Numbered from the stretch's first letter, positions 28,026 to 36,402 are shown. The stretch is DNA of 53,286 nt from Lutibacter sp. (GCF_013139515.1 NZ_WTAR01000056.1:1-53286), one strand, 5' to 3'. Made by a program: numbers and translations. Notes: generated by a model not told the origin, from the sequence alone.

Positions 28026-28126
28026 GTTACGTCAACCTGAACTTGATTCAGGTTCTCATAATGGTTGGAAACCAATATAATAAGATTATGAAATAACACT
28101 TCGACAAACTCAGTGTGACATTATTC
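28026..28126. repeat. Palindromic repeat remnants at a convergent gene junction
   Basis: Between the stop codons of dut and the ABC ATPase lie AACCTGAA...TTCAGGTT (a hairpin around CTTGA, near 28034-28055) and AACACTTCGACAAACTCAGTGTGAC (near 28095-28119), whose ends ACACT and AGTGT pair. Both resemble dispersed flavobacterial repeats of the type TCATCCTGAAC...CAGGATGA. TGAAATAACACTTC (28089-28102) recurs exactly at 31591-31604, also at a convergent junction. No clean T-tract terminator is present, so these may serve as bidirectional transcript ends. Confidence 0.5.
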
Positions 28127-29071
28127 AGAATAACGAATTTCAATACACACTTCTTTACCAATTTTTATTGAAGTTGAGTGCTCAAAAAATACAATTGTGT
28201 TTTTTAATTTAGCTTCAATTAAATAATGGTTTCCTTTAAAATAAGAAGAGATTACTGTTACTTTTAATATTGATTTTTTAACAACTTTAATATGATTTGG
28301 ATACACTAAAATTGTCTCTTTTGAAGTTAATTTTGAATCAATTTCACTTAACTTTATTTCGTTAATTTCATTAAAAAAAGAAGCAACGTAAGCGCTTTTT
28401 GGGTGGTTATATAGTTCTTCAGAAGTTCCTTTTACTTCTATTTTAGCATCTTTTAAAACAATAATTTCATCAGCAAAAGAAAGTGCGTCAGTTGTATCAT
28501 GTGTGGCAACTATACACGTAATATTTTTTAATTTTAAATACTTAAAAAGACTTCTTCTTAGCTTATTTTTTCTAAAATTATCTATATGACTAAAAGGTTC
28601 GTCTAGCAATAAAATTTTAGGCTCTTTTGCTATTACTTTTGCTATAGCTACACGTTGTTTTTGACCACCACTTAAATTTTTAACTTTCGTTTTTAGAAAG
28701 TTTGCCATATCAACAACTTCTAGTAATTCTTGTATACGTTGTTGCTTATTTGGGTCTAGACTTGATATATTTTTACCAATATTTTCTTCAACAGTTATGT
28801 ATGGCATTAAGTCAAAATCTTGCGGAAGATATTTCATAAATTCTTCGCCTGGAATTAAATGAAATTTTGGTCCAAGTAGTTTTTCGTTATTCCAATATAC
28901 AGCACCTTTTGCAATATGAAGTAGGCCGTAAATAATTTCTAACAGTGTACTTTTTCCACAGCCACTTTCACCTACAATAGCAATATACTCACCTTTATTT
29001 ACTTGAAAACTAATGTTTTTAAGTACTTCTTTTGAAGTATAACCAAACGATATATTGTTTATTTTGAGCAT
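28121..29071 (-). CDS. ABC transporter ATP-binding protein (PotA/FbpC-like)
   Basis: The protein has 316 residues. Walker A is GESGCGKST (about 34-42), the Q-loop YLPQDFDLMPY, the signature LSGGQKQRVAIAK, Walker B ILLLDEPFSHID, and the switch histidine VATHDT. The ~90-residue tail after the nucleotide domain is beta-rich and TOBE-like, as in importers of iron, polyamine, sulfate or molybdate. No permease or binding-protein gene is adjacent, so it is an orphan ATPase whose partner is elsewhere or which serves several permeases. It is separated from the STAS-like gene upstream by a terminator. Confidence 0.9.
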   Translation of the reverse strand: MLKINNISFGYTSKEVLKNISFQVNKGEYIAIVGESGCGKSTLLEIIYGLLHIAKGAVYWNNEKLLGPKFHLIPGEEFMKYLPQDFDLMPYITVEENIGKNISSLDPNKQQRIQELLEVVDMANFLKTKVKNLSGGQKQRVAIAKVIAKEPKILLLDEPFSHIDNFRKNKLRRSLFKYLKLKNITCIVATHDTTDALSFADEIIVLKDAKIEVKGTSEELYNHPKSAYVASFFNEINEIKLSEIDSKLTSKETILVYPNHIKVVKKSILKVTVISSYFKGNHYLIEAKLKNTIVFFEHSTSIKIGKEVCIEIRYSE

Positions 29072-29080
29072 TTTAAAATA

Positions 29081-29110
29081 AAAACGCCTTAGTTTTTATT
29101 AAGGCGTTTT
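29081..29110 (-). terminator. Intrinsic terminator after the recA-STAS unit
   Basis: AAAACGCCTTA (29081-29091) and TAAGGCGTTTT (29100-29110) form a perfect 11-base stem with an 8-base loop. It lies 25 bases after the stop of the STAS-like gene and ends the recA transcript before the ABC ATPase gene. Confidence 0.87.
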
Positions 29111-29134
29111 CTTTTTTATATTTTAAAAATTGAT

Positions 29135-29554
29135 TTAAAAGCTAGAGTTTAAATTAGATATCATTTCTTCTAATTCCCTTTTTGATGTATTCGATTTTAA
29201 TAATTCTATAGCTTTTTCTATAGTACTACAATAGTTAATATTATAGCTTTCTTCCTTTAATTCTTCTTTATAAAGGTGTGAAAAAACAGTTGTTGAGGGT
29301 TCGTCAACAAGGTGAACTGTAACATATTTTTTATTAATAATATTTTCTTTAATTTCTACTAATTCTTCAATATGTTGCAATACATTTTTTAAATTTATAT
29401 TTCTTAAATCAACTAGAACTTTATCAATATTTTTCCAATCGGGGTTATTGATAATCTTAATAACCTGAGCTTTATATTTTGGAATAGAAAAATTTCCTTT
29501 ATATTTTTGAATTAAAAGGTTTTTCTCTTTAAATATTTGAAACTGAATTTCCAT
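29135..29554 (-). CDS. Small STAS/SpoIIAA-like protein downstream of recA
   Basis: The protein has 139 residues, no signal peptide and no membrane segment. The alternating pattern (LLIQKYKGNFSIPKYKAQVIKII, DKVLVDLRNINL, YVTVHLVDEP, then a C-terminal helix) fits the SpoIIAA-like or STAS fold that is common in Bacteroidota. I recognise no catalytic motif and no clear phospho-serine site. It starts 12 bases after recA stops and shares its terminator, so the two are almost certainly co-transcribed. A role linked to recombination or stress is suggested only by that position. Confidence 0.7.
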   Translation of the reverse strand: MEIQFQIFKEKNLLIQKYKGNFSIPKYKAQVIKIINNPDWKNIDKVLVDLRNINLKNVLQHIEELVEIKENIINKKYVTVHLVDEPSTTVFSHLYKEELKEESYNINYCSTIEKAIELLKSNTSKRELEEMISNLNSSF

Positions 29555-29566
29555 TTTTAAGAAATA

Positions 29567-30574
29567 TTATTCTTCACTGTTAAGAGCTTCTTTAATTTTT
29601 CCCTCTAATTCATCAGCTAATTCTGGATTGTCTTTTATCAATGCTTTTACTGCATCACGACCTTGACCTAATTTTGTTTCGCCATAACTAAACCATGAAC
29701 CGCTTTTTTTAACAATACCAAATTCAACACCTAAATCTAATATTTCACCTGTTTTAGAAATTCCTAAACCGTACATAATATCAAATTCAGCAATAGTAAA
29801 CGGTGGTGCTACTTTGTTTTTTACCACTTTTACTTTTGTACTGTTTCCTATTACTTTATCTCCATCTTTAATTTGAGTTCGTCTTCTAATATCTAAACGA
29901 ACTGATGCGTAAAACTTTAATGCGTTACCACCTGTTGTTGTTTCAGGATTACCGAACATAACACCAATTTTTTCACGTAATTGGTTGATAAATATTACTG
30001 TACAATTTGTTTTATGAATTGTACCTGTTAATTTACGAAGTGCTTGAGACATTAAACGTGCGTGTAATCCCATTTTAGAATCTCCCATTTCACCTTCTAA
30101 TTCACTTTTAGGCGTCAATGCTGCAACCGAGTCAATTACAATAATATCAATTGCTCCAGAGCTAATTAAATTATCTGCAATTTCTAATGCTTGCTCACCG
30201 TGATCTGGTTGTGAAATTATTAAATTATCTACATCAATTCCTAAATTTTGAGCGTAAAACCTATCAAAAGCGTGTTCTGCATCAATAAAAGCTGCAATAC
30301 CACCTGCTTTTTGAGCTTCAGCAATTGCATGTAAAGTTAATGTGGTTTTACCTGATGATTCTGGACCATAAATTTCAATTACTCTACCTCTTGGATAACC
30401 TCCAACTCCTAAAGCAATATCTAACCCTAATGACCCTGATGAAATAGCATCAATATCATTAATAGCAACATCACCCATTTTCATAACTGTTCCTTTTCCG
30501 TAAGCTTTATCTAATTTATCTAATGTAAGTTGTAATGCTTTTAATTTTGCTGCTTTTTCTTTATCGTCTGCCAT
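29567..30574 (-). CDS. recA: Recombinase RecA
   Basis: The protein has 335 residues, normal length without intein. Walker A is GPESSGKTT (70-78), Walker [23 protein letters not shown], and the L2 region is [21 protein letters not shown]. It forms filaments on single-stranded DNA, drives strand exchange and stimulates LexA-type self-cleavage. No LexA box was recognised upstream; the 30575-30672 region is AT-rich with no clear operator. Confidence 0.98.
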   Translation of the reverse strand: MADDKEKAAKLKALQLTLDKLDKAYGKGTVMKMGDVAINDIDAISSGSLGLDIALGVGGYPRGRVIEIYGPESSGKTTLTLHAIAEAQKAGGIAAFIDAEHAFDRFYAQNLGIDVDNLIISQPDHGEQALEIADNLISSGAIDIIVIDSVAALTPKSELEGEMGDSKMGLHARLMSQALRKLTGTIHKTNCTVIFINQLREKIGVMFGNPETTTGGNALKFYASVRLDIRRRTQIKDGDKVIGNSTKVKVVKNKVAPPFTIAEFDIMYGLGISKTGEILDLGVEFGIVKKSGSWFSYGETKLGQGRDAVKALIKDNPELADELEGKIKEALNSEE

Positions 30575-30672
30575 AATCTGAATTAAAATGTGTATAAAAT
30601 AGTTTATGCTAAAATAGAAAAAAGTATTGAGTATATTTAGACTCTTTATAAATAATATTAACAGTTTTTACA

Positions 30673-31188
30673 ATGAAAAAAATAGTCAATTTAATTTTAA
30701 TTAGTGTGTTGATTTTAACTAATTTAAACGCACAAAATGACGTGAATTCTGCTTTTTTATTGAAATGGGAGAATTCAAAAAATTACTTACTAGAAATAGC
30801 AACAATAATGCCTGAAGACACTTATAATTATAAACCTACAGAGCAATAAATGAGTTTTCAAGAACAACTACTTCATATAATAGAAAATATGGTTTGGTTA
30901 AGTGAAACTTACTTTACAGGTACTAATTTTATAAAATCAGAAAAAATAACACCAAAAACTAAAACAGAAATTATTAATGAATTAGAAATTGCTTTTAATA
31001 GAGTTTCTGCTATTGTTAAAACAATTTCTTTAGATGATTTAACTACTGAAGTCAATTTTTTTACTGGACCGAAAAGTAAATTACAAATTTTAAACTTATT
31101 ACAAGACCATGTTACGCATCATAGAGGACAATTAATTGTATATTTGAACTTAAATAATATTAAACCTCCAAAATATAGCGGTTGGTAA
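30673..31188 (+). pseudogene. DinB-family protein gene interrupted by one in-frame TAA
   Basis: An ATG at 30673 opens a 58-codon frame with a signal peptide (MKKIVNLILISVLILTNLNA) and the DinB N-terminal helix (LLKWENSKNYLLEIATIMPED, YNYKPTEQ). It stops at TAA 30847-30849. The very next codon is ATG, and the same frame continues to 31188 with MSFQEQLLHIIENM through DHVTHHRGQLIVYL. Together the two parts make a normal DinB-like protein of about 171 residues with metal-binding histidines at codons 67, 149 and 150. Only the stop between KPTEQ and MSF is abnormal; relatives have Glu or Gln there. It may be dead, or the second part may be made by restart at TAAATG. Confidence 0.85.
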
Positions 31189-31207
31189 TCACACATAAAT
31201 TTTTATA

Positions 31208-31546
31208 ATGAAAAAATCATCTTTATCAGAAAATATAACTTACAACGAAACGAAACCTTCAATTTCAGTATTATTTGAAACAGAAACCACAAAAGAAATT
31301 AGAATTGTGTTTAAAAAAGATCAGTTAATGAAAGAACACAAAACTTCATTTCCTATTACTGTTGAAATTTTTGAAGGCGCTATTGATTTTGGTGTAAAAG
31401 GAACAACTTATAATTTAGTAAAAGGAGATTTGGTTTCACTTGAAGCAAGTATACCACATGATTTGGTTGCTAAAGAAGATAGTATTGTGCGTTTAACATT
31501 ATCTAAATTAGATACTGTTGAGCGAGTAATTGAGGTAACTGAATAG
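31208..31546 (+). CDS. Small cupin-domain protein
   Basis: The protein has 112 residues and forms a single cupin barrel: [25 protein letters not shown] corresponds to motif 1 and [25 protein letters not shown] to motif 2, with one histidine in each (EHK, PHD). Many ligands of metal cupins are missing, so it may bind a small molecule or a metal weakly. It lies 19 bases after the broken DinB gene on the same strand and was probably co-transcribed with it. The function is unknown. Confidence 0.78.
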   Translation: MKKSSLSENITYNETKPSISVLFETETTKEIRIVFKKDQLMKEHKTSFPITVEIFEGAIDFGVKGTTYNLVKGDLVSLEASIPHDLVAKEDSIVRLTLSKLDTVERVIEVTE

Positions 31547-31647
31547 CATTCAGTTTCTTATAATAATTGATTATTAGTAGTGTGAAATTCTGAAATAACA
31601 CTTCTAAAAGCACTTGCGATAATTTCAAATTAACAACTTTTAATATT
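31547..31647. other. Convergent junction with a copy of a short repeat
   Basis: TGAAATAACACTTC (31591-31604) is identical to 28089-28102. It is flanked by AGTGTGAAATTC, and GTGT (31580-31583) can pair with ACAC in the repeat. No strong T-tract terminator is present between the two stop codons. Confidence 0.4.
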
Positions 31648-32229
31648 TTACAACAAGTTATTAATTTTAGCATATTGCAATAAAATTACAGTTTTTGCAT
31701 CTTGTATTTCACCTGTTAAAATCATACTAAAAGCTATATTAAAGTCTAATTCCAACACTTCAATTTCTTCGGTTTCTGAAGCTAAACCACCACCTTTGTG
31801 TATTTTCATTTCATCGCTTACTTCAGAAATAAAATAATGAATAATTTCGGTTACAGCACCTGGTGAAGAATACAGTTGAAATATTTTTTTAGCAGTCGTT
31901 ATTTTAAAACCTGTTTCTTCTTCGGCTTCATTTATAATACAAGTTAACGGATTATTTTTATCTAATAAACCCGCGCAAACTTCAATCATCATACCATTCG
32001 TATTTTCATTTAAATATGTTGGCATTCTAAACTGTTTGGTAAGAATTACAGTTTTTTTAGTTGAATTATACAATAAAATAGCAGCGCCATCTCCTCTATT
32101 GTAGCTTTCTCTGTTTTGATTTTGCCATTCTCCGTTTTTAGTTTGATACTCAAAATTCACTTTGTCTAAAGTGTACCAATCGTTAGATAAGTTTTTTATA
32201 TTCTTAATTTTAACTTTTGGATTTGACAT
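31648..32229 (-). CDS. NUDIX hydrolase (NudK / ADP-ribose pyrophosphatase-like)
   Basis: The protein has 193 residues, close to E. coli NudK (GDP-mannose hydrolase). The Nudix box runs from GLLDKNNPLTCIINEAEEETGF (about 107-128): the core EAEEETG keeps the metal-binding glutamates, while the first glutamate and the arginine of the consensus are both asparagine. FRMPTYLNENTNGMMIEVCAG upstream and YSSPGAVTEIIHYFISE downstream match the NudK/NudF type. It likely hydrolyses a nucleotide sugar or ADP-ribose. It is the last gene of the rpiB operon, 6 bases after elaA. Confidence 0.85.
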   Translation of the reverse strand: MSNPKVKIKNIKNLSNDWYTLDKVNFEYQTKNGEWQNQNRESYNRGDGAAILLYNSTKKTVILTKQFRMPTYLNENTNGMMIEVCAGLLDKNNPLTCIINEAEEETGFKITTAKKIFQLYSSPGAVTEIIHYFISEVSDEMKIHKGGGLASETEEIEVLELDFNIAFSMILTGEIQDAKTVILLQYAKINNLL

Positions 32230-32235
32230 ATAATT

Positions 32236-32679
32236 TTAGTTTTTTAACATTCCAATATGTGGGATTCCATCTTCTAAATATTCCTCACCAACTTGTTGAA
32301 ATTCATGAGATTCATAAAAAATTTTCAAATACGTTTGAGCTGAAATTTTAATAATAGTTTCATTAAAATAAGTTTTAATAGCCTTAATAGAATGTTTTAT
32401 AATTACATGTCCATAACCAAATTCTCGCTCATTTTTTGCAACCACTACTCTACCAATACTAGCTTTTTCAAAGTAATCTCCTGGTTTAAAAATTCGAGTA
32501 TACCCAACAATTTTATTGTTTTTAATTCCAATTACATGCAATGCTTTTTGATCTTTATCATCAATATCTTGATACACACAATTTTGTTCAACCACAAATA
32601 CTTCTGAACGTAATTGTAAAACTGCATACAATTCATTGGTTGTTAATTCAGAAAAAGATTTAGTAAAAACTTGTAACAT
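32236..32679 (-). CDS. elaA: GNAT-family N-acetyltransferase, ElaA type
   Basis: The protein has 147 residues. The start (FSELTTNELYAVLQLRSEVFVVEQNCVYQDID) is the ElaA signature, followed by the acetyl-CoA site (IGRVVVAKNEREFGYGHVIIKHSI) and a final FYESHEFQQVGEEYLEDGIPHIGM. ElaA proteins acetylate an unknown amine. It lies between the CDF transporter gene (2-base gap) and the nudix gene (6-base gap), inside a tight operon. Confidence 0.9.
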   Translation of the reverse strand: MLQVFTKSFSELTTNELYAVLQLRSEVFVVEQNCVYQDIDDKDQKALHVIGIKNNKIVGYTRIFKPGDYFEKASIGRVVVAKNEREFGYGHVIIKHSIKAIKTYFNETIIKISAQTYLKIFYESHEFQQVGEEYLEDGIPHIGMLKN

Positions 32680-32681
32680 AG

Positions 32682-33590
32682 TTAATCTTGAATTATAATT
32701 TCTTTACTATCGTTTCTTTTAAATTCTGGTTGTAAATTACAATGATGAATTTGAAATTTTGTAGTTAAAATTTCTTCAATATGTTCACAAATCACATCAA
32801 AATCTGAAAGTTGTATGTTTTCTTTAAATTCTATATGTGCTTCAAAATGACAATCGTGATCGTTTAATTGCCAAATGTGTACATGGTGTATATTTCTAAT
32901 TCCTTTAACTTTTAAAACTTCATTTACAACATCTTCAATTTTAATATGTTCGGGAGCAAATAGCATTAAAATTTTTAAAGATGTAATTAAAATATCCCAG
33001 CTTAAATAAATTAAGTATAATGAAATTAGTAACGTTAACGTTGCATCAACCCAATAAACTTGGTAATATTTCATTAATAAACCACCAATTAAAACAGCTA
33101 CAGATGTTAACATATCAGTTAATAAATGTAAATAAGCTGATTTCATGTTTAGGTTATCTTTAGCATCATTTTTAAGTAATAAAACACTAAAACCGTTTAC
33201 AGCTATTCCTAAAATAGCCAACCAAATAACTAATGTACTATTTATTACTTGTGGATTGTTAAATCTTTTAAATGCTTCAATACCTAAAATAATTGCAATA
33301 ATAATTAACGTACTTGCATTTATAAAAGCTGCAATTATTTCAGCTCTTTTATATCCAAAAGTTTGATGAAGTGTTTGCTTTTTTTTATTACTTAATAAAT
33401 TAGCTACATAACTAATAATTAATGAAATAACATCAGAAAAATTATGAACAGCGTCTGATATTAATGCTAAACTTCCTGAAATAAAACCACCAATAAGTTG
33501 TGCAATTGTTATTATAAGATTTAAAACTATTGAGAGTAATAAATTTTTACCTGATAATGTAGAATGATTATGAGAATGATTATGACCCAT
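32682..33590 (-). CDS. Cation diffusion facilitator (zinc-type efflux, CzcD/ZitB-like)
   Basis: The protein has 302 residues. The histidine-rich start (MGHNHSHNHS) probably gathers metal. Six membrane helices follow, with the HxxxD metal sites ISDAVHNFSD and HLLTDMLTS in helices 2 and 5 (the first reads D...HN.SD), and a cytoplasmic C-terminal domain with HHVHIWQLNDHDCHFEAHI and HIHHCNLQPE-like metal ligands. The pattern fits zinc/proton antiporters. It sits 3 bases from rpiB and 2 from elaA in a tight operon; the reason for this grouping is not evident. Confidence 0.92.
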   Translation of the reverse strand: MGHNHSHNHSTLSGKNLLLSIVLNLIITIAQLIGGFISGSLALISDAVHNFSDVISLIISYVANLLSNKKKQTLHQTFGYKRAEIIAAFINASTLIIIAIILGIEAFKRFNNPQVINSTLVIWLAILGIAVNGFSVLLLKNDAKDNLNMKSAYLHLLTDMLTSVAVLIGGLLMKYYQVYWVDATLTLLISLYLIYLSWDILITSLKILMLFAPEHIKIEDVVNEVLKVKGIRNIHHVHIWQLNDHDCHFEAHIEFKENIQLSDFDVICEHIEEILTTKFQIHHCNLQPEFKRNDSKEIIIQD

Positions 33591-33593
33591 ATT

Positions 33594-34031
33594 TTAACAA
33601 CATTTAGTTGGTATTTTTTCAACACGTGTTTGATGTCTTCCTCCTTCAAACTTAGTATTTAAAAATAGTTCTACAAAACCTAACGCTTGTTGTAAGGATA
33701 CAAAACGAGCAGGAATACTTAAAATATTTGCATTGTTATGTAAACGTGCTAATTCAACCAATTCATTATTCCAACACAACGCAGCTCTAATACCTTGATG
33801 TTTATTCGCTGTAATTTGAGCACCATTACCACTTCCACAAATAATAATACCTAAACTAGCTTTATTGTTTTCTACTGCATCAGCAACTGGATGAATAGCG
33901 TCAGGATAATCCATACTATTATTAGAATCTGTACCAAAATTTAAAATTTTAATACCTTTGTTTTCTAACAGTTTTATAATTTTGAATTTATATTCAGTTC
34001 CGGCGTGATCATTACCAATTGCAATTGTCAT
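33594..34031 (-). CDS. rpiB: Ribose-5-phosphate isomerase B
   Basis: The protein has 145 residues from the preferred start. The first residues TIAIGNDHAGTEYKFKI carry the substrate-binding DHAG motif; IICGSGNGAQITANKHQGIRAALCW holds the catalytic cysteine and anion hole, and HNNANILSIPARF is the C-terminal signature. It interconverts ribose-5-P and ribulose-5-P. The frame is open to an ATG at 34064, but that would overlap the -7 element at 34062-34069 and add residues foreign to the family, so the ATG at 34031 is chosen. It heads the rpiB-CDF-elaA-nudix operon, leading away from the proposed origin. Confidence 0.95.
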   Translation of the reverse strand: MTIAIGNDHAGTEYKFKIIKLLENKGIKILNFGTDSNNSMDYPDAIHPVADAVENNKASLGIIICGSGNGAQITANKHQGIRAALCWNNELVELARLHNNANILSIPARFVSLQQALGFVELFLNTKFEGGRHQTRVEKIPTKCC

Positions 34032-34061
34032 AAATAGTGTTTTAATTATATTTTTAAAGTA

Positions 34062-34069
34062 CAAAAGTA
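34062..34069 (-). promoter_or_regulatory. -7 promoter element of the rpiB operon
   Basis: The minus strand reads TACTTTTG, an exact TAnnTTTG match, 30 bases before the ATG at 34031. It overlaps the longer possible reading frame and so supports the shorter start. Confidence 0.55.
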
Positions 34070-34610
34070 CAAATTCACAGTTATTAACAGTAAAAAAAGT
34101 AATTGTTAATAGTAATTTTTAAAAACTTGATTTACAATTACTTTACGTTAAATTAAGATTGTGGATAAATAATGACTTAAAAAAGATAACTAATATTTGG
34201 TATGTAACAATTATTTCATAATGCAAAAATCACTATTTAATACCCAAATTTATTTATTATTATTTCAAAAGAAGTTATCAACTAGTTTTATACCTGTTAT
34301 AAACATTTAGTACTTGTAAACTTATTCAAAAAAACTGTTAACTAACGTTTTTAGTAGATTGTTTATAACCTATATAATTTGATTGATTTTGAAGCTTTTA
34401 AAAAATTATAAGTTGTTTATATCTATTAATAAGTGATAAATAAAAATATATAATCACTTATTTATTGTACATATTAACACGCTATAATAGACATCATTCT
34501 TTTTTTAAAATTTAAATAAAACTTACTATTATTATTATAGTTGTTAATAACCTTTGTAGCTTAATTTTAAAATTAAAAATACTATTTTTACACTATATAA
34601 TTTAATTGTT
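34065..34610. other. Candidate chromosomal replication origin (oriC)
   Basis: These 546 bases hold no gene and are extremely AT-rich. They contain one exact DnaA-box complement, TGTGGATAA (34160-34168), and many close variants: TTATTAACA (34081-34089), TTATCAACT (34275-34283), TTATAAACA (34297-34305), TGTTTATAA (34360-34368), TGTTTATAT (34414-34422) and TGTTAATAA (34542-34550). An inverted repeat, AATAAGTGAT/ATCACTTATT (34428-34437, 34453-34462), lies in an AT-only stretch that could unwind. Genes diverge on both sides: minus to the left, plus to the right. Two parS-like sites and mnmG lie 13-15 kb away. All fit an origin; dnaA itself is not in the window. Confidence 0.7.
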
Positions 34611-35245
34611 ATGAAAAAAATACTACATTATTTATTTTTTATTATACCATTAATTACATTTTCACAAGTTCAAATAGGAGTTGATATAAATGGTGAAGCA
34701 GCTGGAGATAATTTAGGACATAGTGTTTCTTTATCTAGTGATGGAAGTATTCTAGCAATTACTGCACCTTATAATGATGAAACAGGAAGTGATTCAGGTC
34801 ATGAATTTATCAAAATATATAAAGAAACTGGACTCAGGTAGGTATTAATATTAATGGAGAAGTAGGAGGTGATTTATTAGGTAATAGTGTTTATTTATTT
34901 AGTAACGGAAGTATTGTAGCTATTGGTGCACCAACAAATAATGGAAATGGTGCTGATTCAGGTCATGCACGAGTTTATGATTTATCATCTGAAATTTTAG
35001 GTATTTCAGATGAGTTTGTAGTTAAAAATTTTACTATATATCCTAATCCTGTTAGTACAAATTTATACATTCAATTAACAAGTGAATTAAAATTTATTTC
35101 AGTAAATATTTTTGATTATTTAGGTGAAAATGTATTAAAAAGTAAAAAAACTATGTTAGATGTTTCAACTTTATCTAAAGGTGTATATTTTTTAAAAGTT
35201 GAAACTAATAAAGGAATAGGTATTAAAAAAGTTATTATAAACTAA
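34611..35245 (+). pseudogene. T9SS-exported repeat protein, broken by a one-base frameshift
   Basis: The frame from ATG 34611 has a signal peptide (MKKILHYLFFIIPLITFS) and one FG-GAP-like repeat (QVGVDINGEAAGDNLGHS... and ...APYNDETGSDSGHEFIKIYKET), then shifts and stops at about 34839. The next frame continues with a second repeat (TQVGININGEVGGD...APTNNGNGADSGHARVYDL) and a type A T9SS sorting domain (FTIYPNPVSTNLYIQL ... LSKGVYFLKVETNKG) to TAA 35243-35245. Restoring one T at about 34830, to give ETWTQVG, joins the parts into a 211-codon protein. Only two repeats remain where relatives have several, so shrinkage may have come before the frameshift. Confidence 0.82.
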
Positions 35246-35248
35246 TAA

Positions 35249-35407
35249 TTATATTTTAATAGAAAGTTTTAAAAGGGTAGAATTAGGTGTTACAGTTTCT
35301 ATAGTTTCATCTGAAGAAAATGAATTATTTATACTTTTTACAGTGAAGTAAATTCCTGCAAAAAATATAATTAAAAATAAGATGATAATTTTATATAACC
35401 GTTTCAT
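35249..35407 (-). CDS. Possible small single-pass membrane protein
   Basis: The frame gives 52 residues from ATG 35407 (MKRLYKIIILFLIIFFAGIYFTV at the start), with one clear membrane helix and a short polar tail. A longer start at 35449 adds 14 residues with no support. It lies 80 bases downstream of the lipid kinase gene on the same strand and stops 3 bases from the broken T9SS gene. No homologue is recognised. It could be real or a chance frame in AT-rich DNA. Confidence 0.4.
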   Translation of the reverse strand: MKRLYKIIILFLIIFFAGIYFTVKSINNSFSSDETIETVTPNSTLLKLSIKI

Positions 35408-35487
35408 TGTAATAGTGTTGTATGTTAAAAAGACGATTAATTTTAACATTTGTTACACTCTTATTAAGAAAATTTTAACTTTTTATG

Positions 35488-36402
35488 TTAAGGAACTATA
35501 AAATTAAGAGATTTTGGCAATATAGATATTGTAAAATTACCTGTACCTATAAGCTCTCCATCTGCTTGAATGTATGTTTTAGTAGTATCTAATACTTTAA
35601 TTTTTATTTTTGAAGTTTTATAAGTACTTACTAATTTATGATTGGTAATAGTACCATTAAATAACCCTTTTATATTACCTAAAATTGTTAGTAGCTTTAT
35701 TTTTTTAATATAAGAAATATCAAAAAGTGCATCTGTTGGATTTGAATTTTTAGTTAATTGCATTCCACCTCCAGAATATTTACACAAACCAATTAAAAAA
35801 AGTAATGTTTTACCTTTTAAAACTTTGTTATTAAAAGTAATTTCTAATAATGGTTTTTTATAACTTTTTAAACTTACCAAAGCACCAATTAAATAAGCTA
35901 ACACACCAAACTTTTTATATTTCTTTACATTTTTTACAACAAATCCATCAAAACCAATACCAGCTAAATTATTAAAATACACAGTTTTATTAGTTGAAGA
36001 AATAATAATTTTTCCAATATCTTGTTTAATTGTACTTGAAGTTTTAAGTACTTGAATAGCTTTTTTATAGTTTTGTGGAATAGTGTAATTTTTTATCCAG
36101 TCGTTTCCAGTTCCAATTGCAATTATTCCTACTTTTATTTCTGAAAGATGTATAGAATTTAAACTTAAAATACCATTTACAATAGCATGTAATGTACCAT
36201 CACCACCAACACAAATAAATTTTTTAAATCCTTTTTTTATAGCTTTTTCAACTAATTTTATAGCGTGATTTTCATACTCTGTAAAAGTAACTTCAAACTT
36301 AAAATTCTCATTTTTTAATTCATTGTAAATATTGGGCCATTTTTTTTTAGCAGCGCCATTTCCTGCAACCGGATTTACAATTACAAACCATTTATTAATC
36401 AT
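35488..36402 (-). CDS. Diacylglycerol kinase-family lipid kinase (DgkB/YegS-like)
   Basis: The protein has 304 residues. It has VNPVAGNGAAKK (about 9-20), the catalytic CVGGDGTLHAIVNGI (about 64-78) and AIGTGNDW, the three DAGK_cat signatures. The C-terminal half has NLAGIGFDGFVVKNVKK and QADGELIGTGNF, matching the family's second domain. It phosphorylates diacylglycerol or a related lipid using ATP, at the cytoplasmic face of the membrane. It is divergent from rnr, with 104 bases between the start codons. Confidence 0.92.
   Translation of the reverse strand: MINKWFVIVNPVAGNGAAKKKWPNIYNELKNENFKFEVTFTEYENHAIKLVEKAIKKGFKKFICVGGDGTLHAIVNGILSLNSIHLSEIKVGIIAIGTGNDWIKNYTIPQNYKKAIQVLKTSSTIKQDIGKIIISSTNKTVYFNNLAGIGFDGFVVKNVKKYKKFGVLAYLIGALVSLKSYKKPLLEITFNNKVLKGKTLLFLIGLCKYSGGGMQLTKNSNPTDALFDISYIKKIKLLTILGNIKGLFNGTITNHKLVSTYKTSKIKIKVLDTTKTYIQADGELIGTGNFTISILPKSLNFIVP

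Noticed and set aside
33620-33631. AACACGTGTTTG as a third parS-like site
   Set aside because: Only the central CACGTG with two flanking bases matches; the TCC/GGA part is missing and it lies in rpiB coding sequence.
35408-35449. Longer start for the small membrane protein
   Set aside because: The 14 added residues (MLKLIVFLTYNTIT) are not needed for a membrane protein, and the internal ATG followed by KRLYK gives a typical inner-membrane start.
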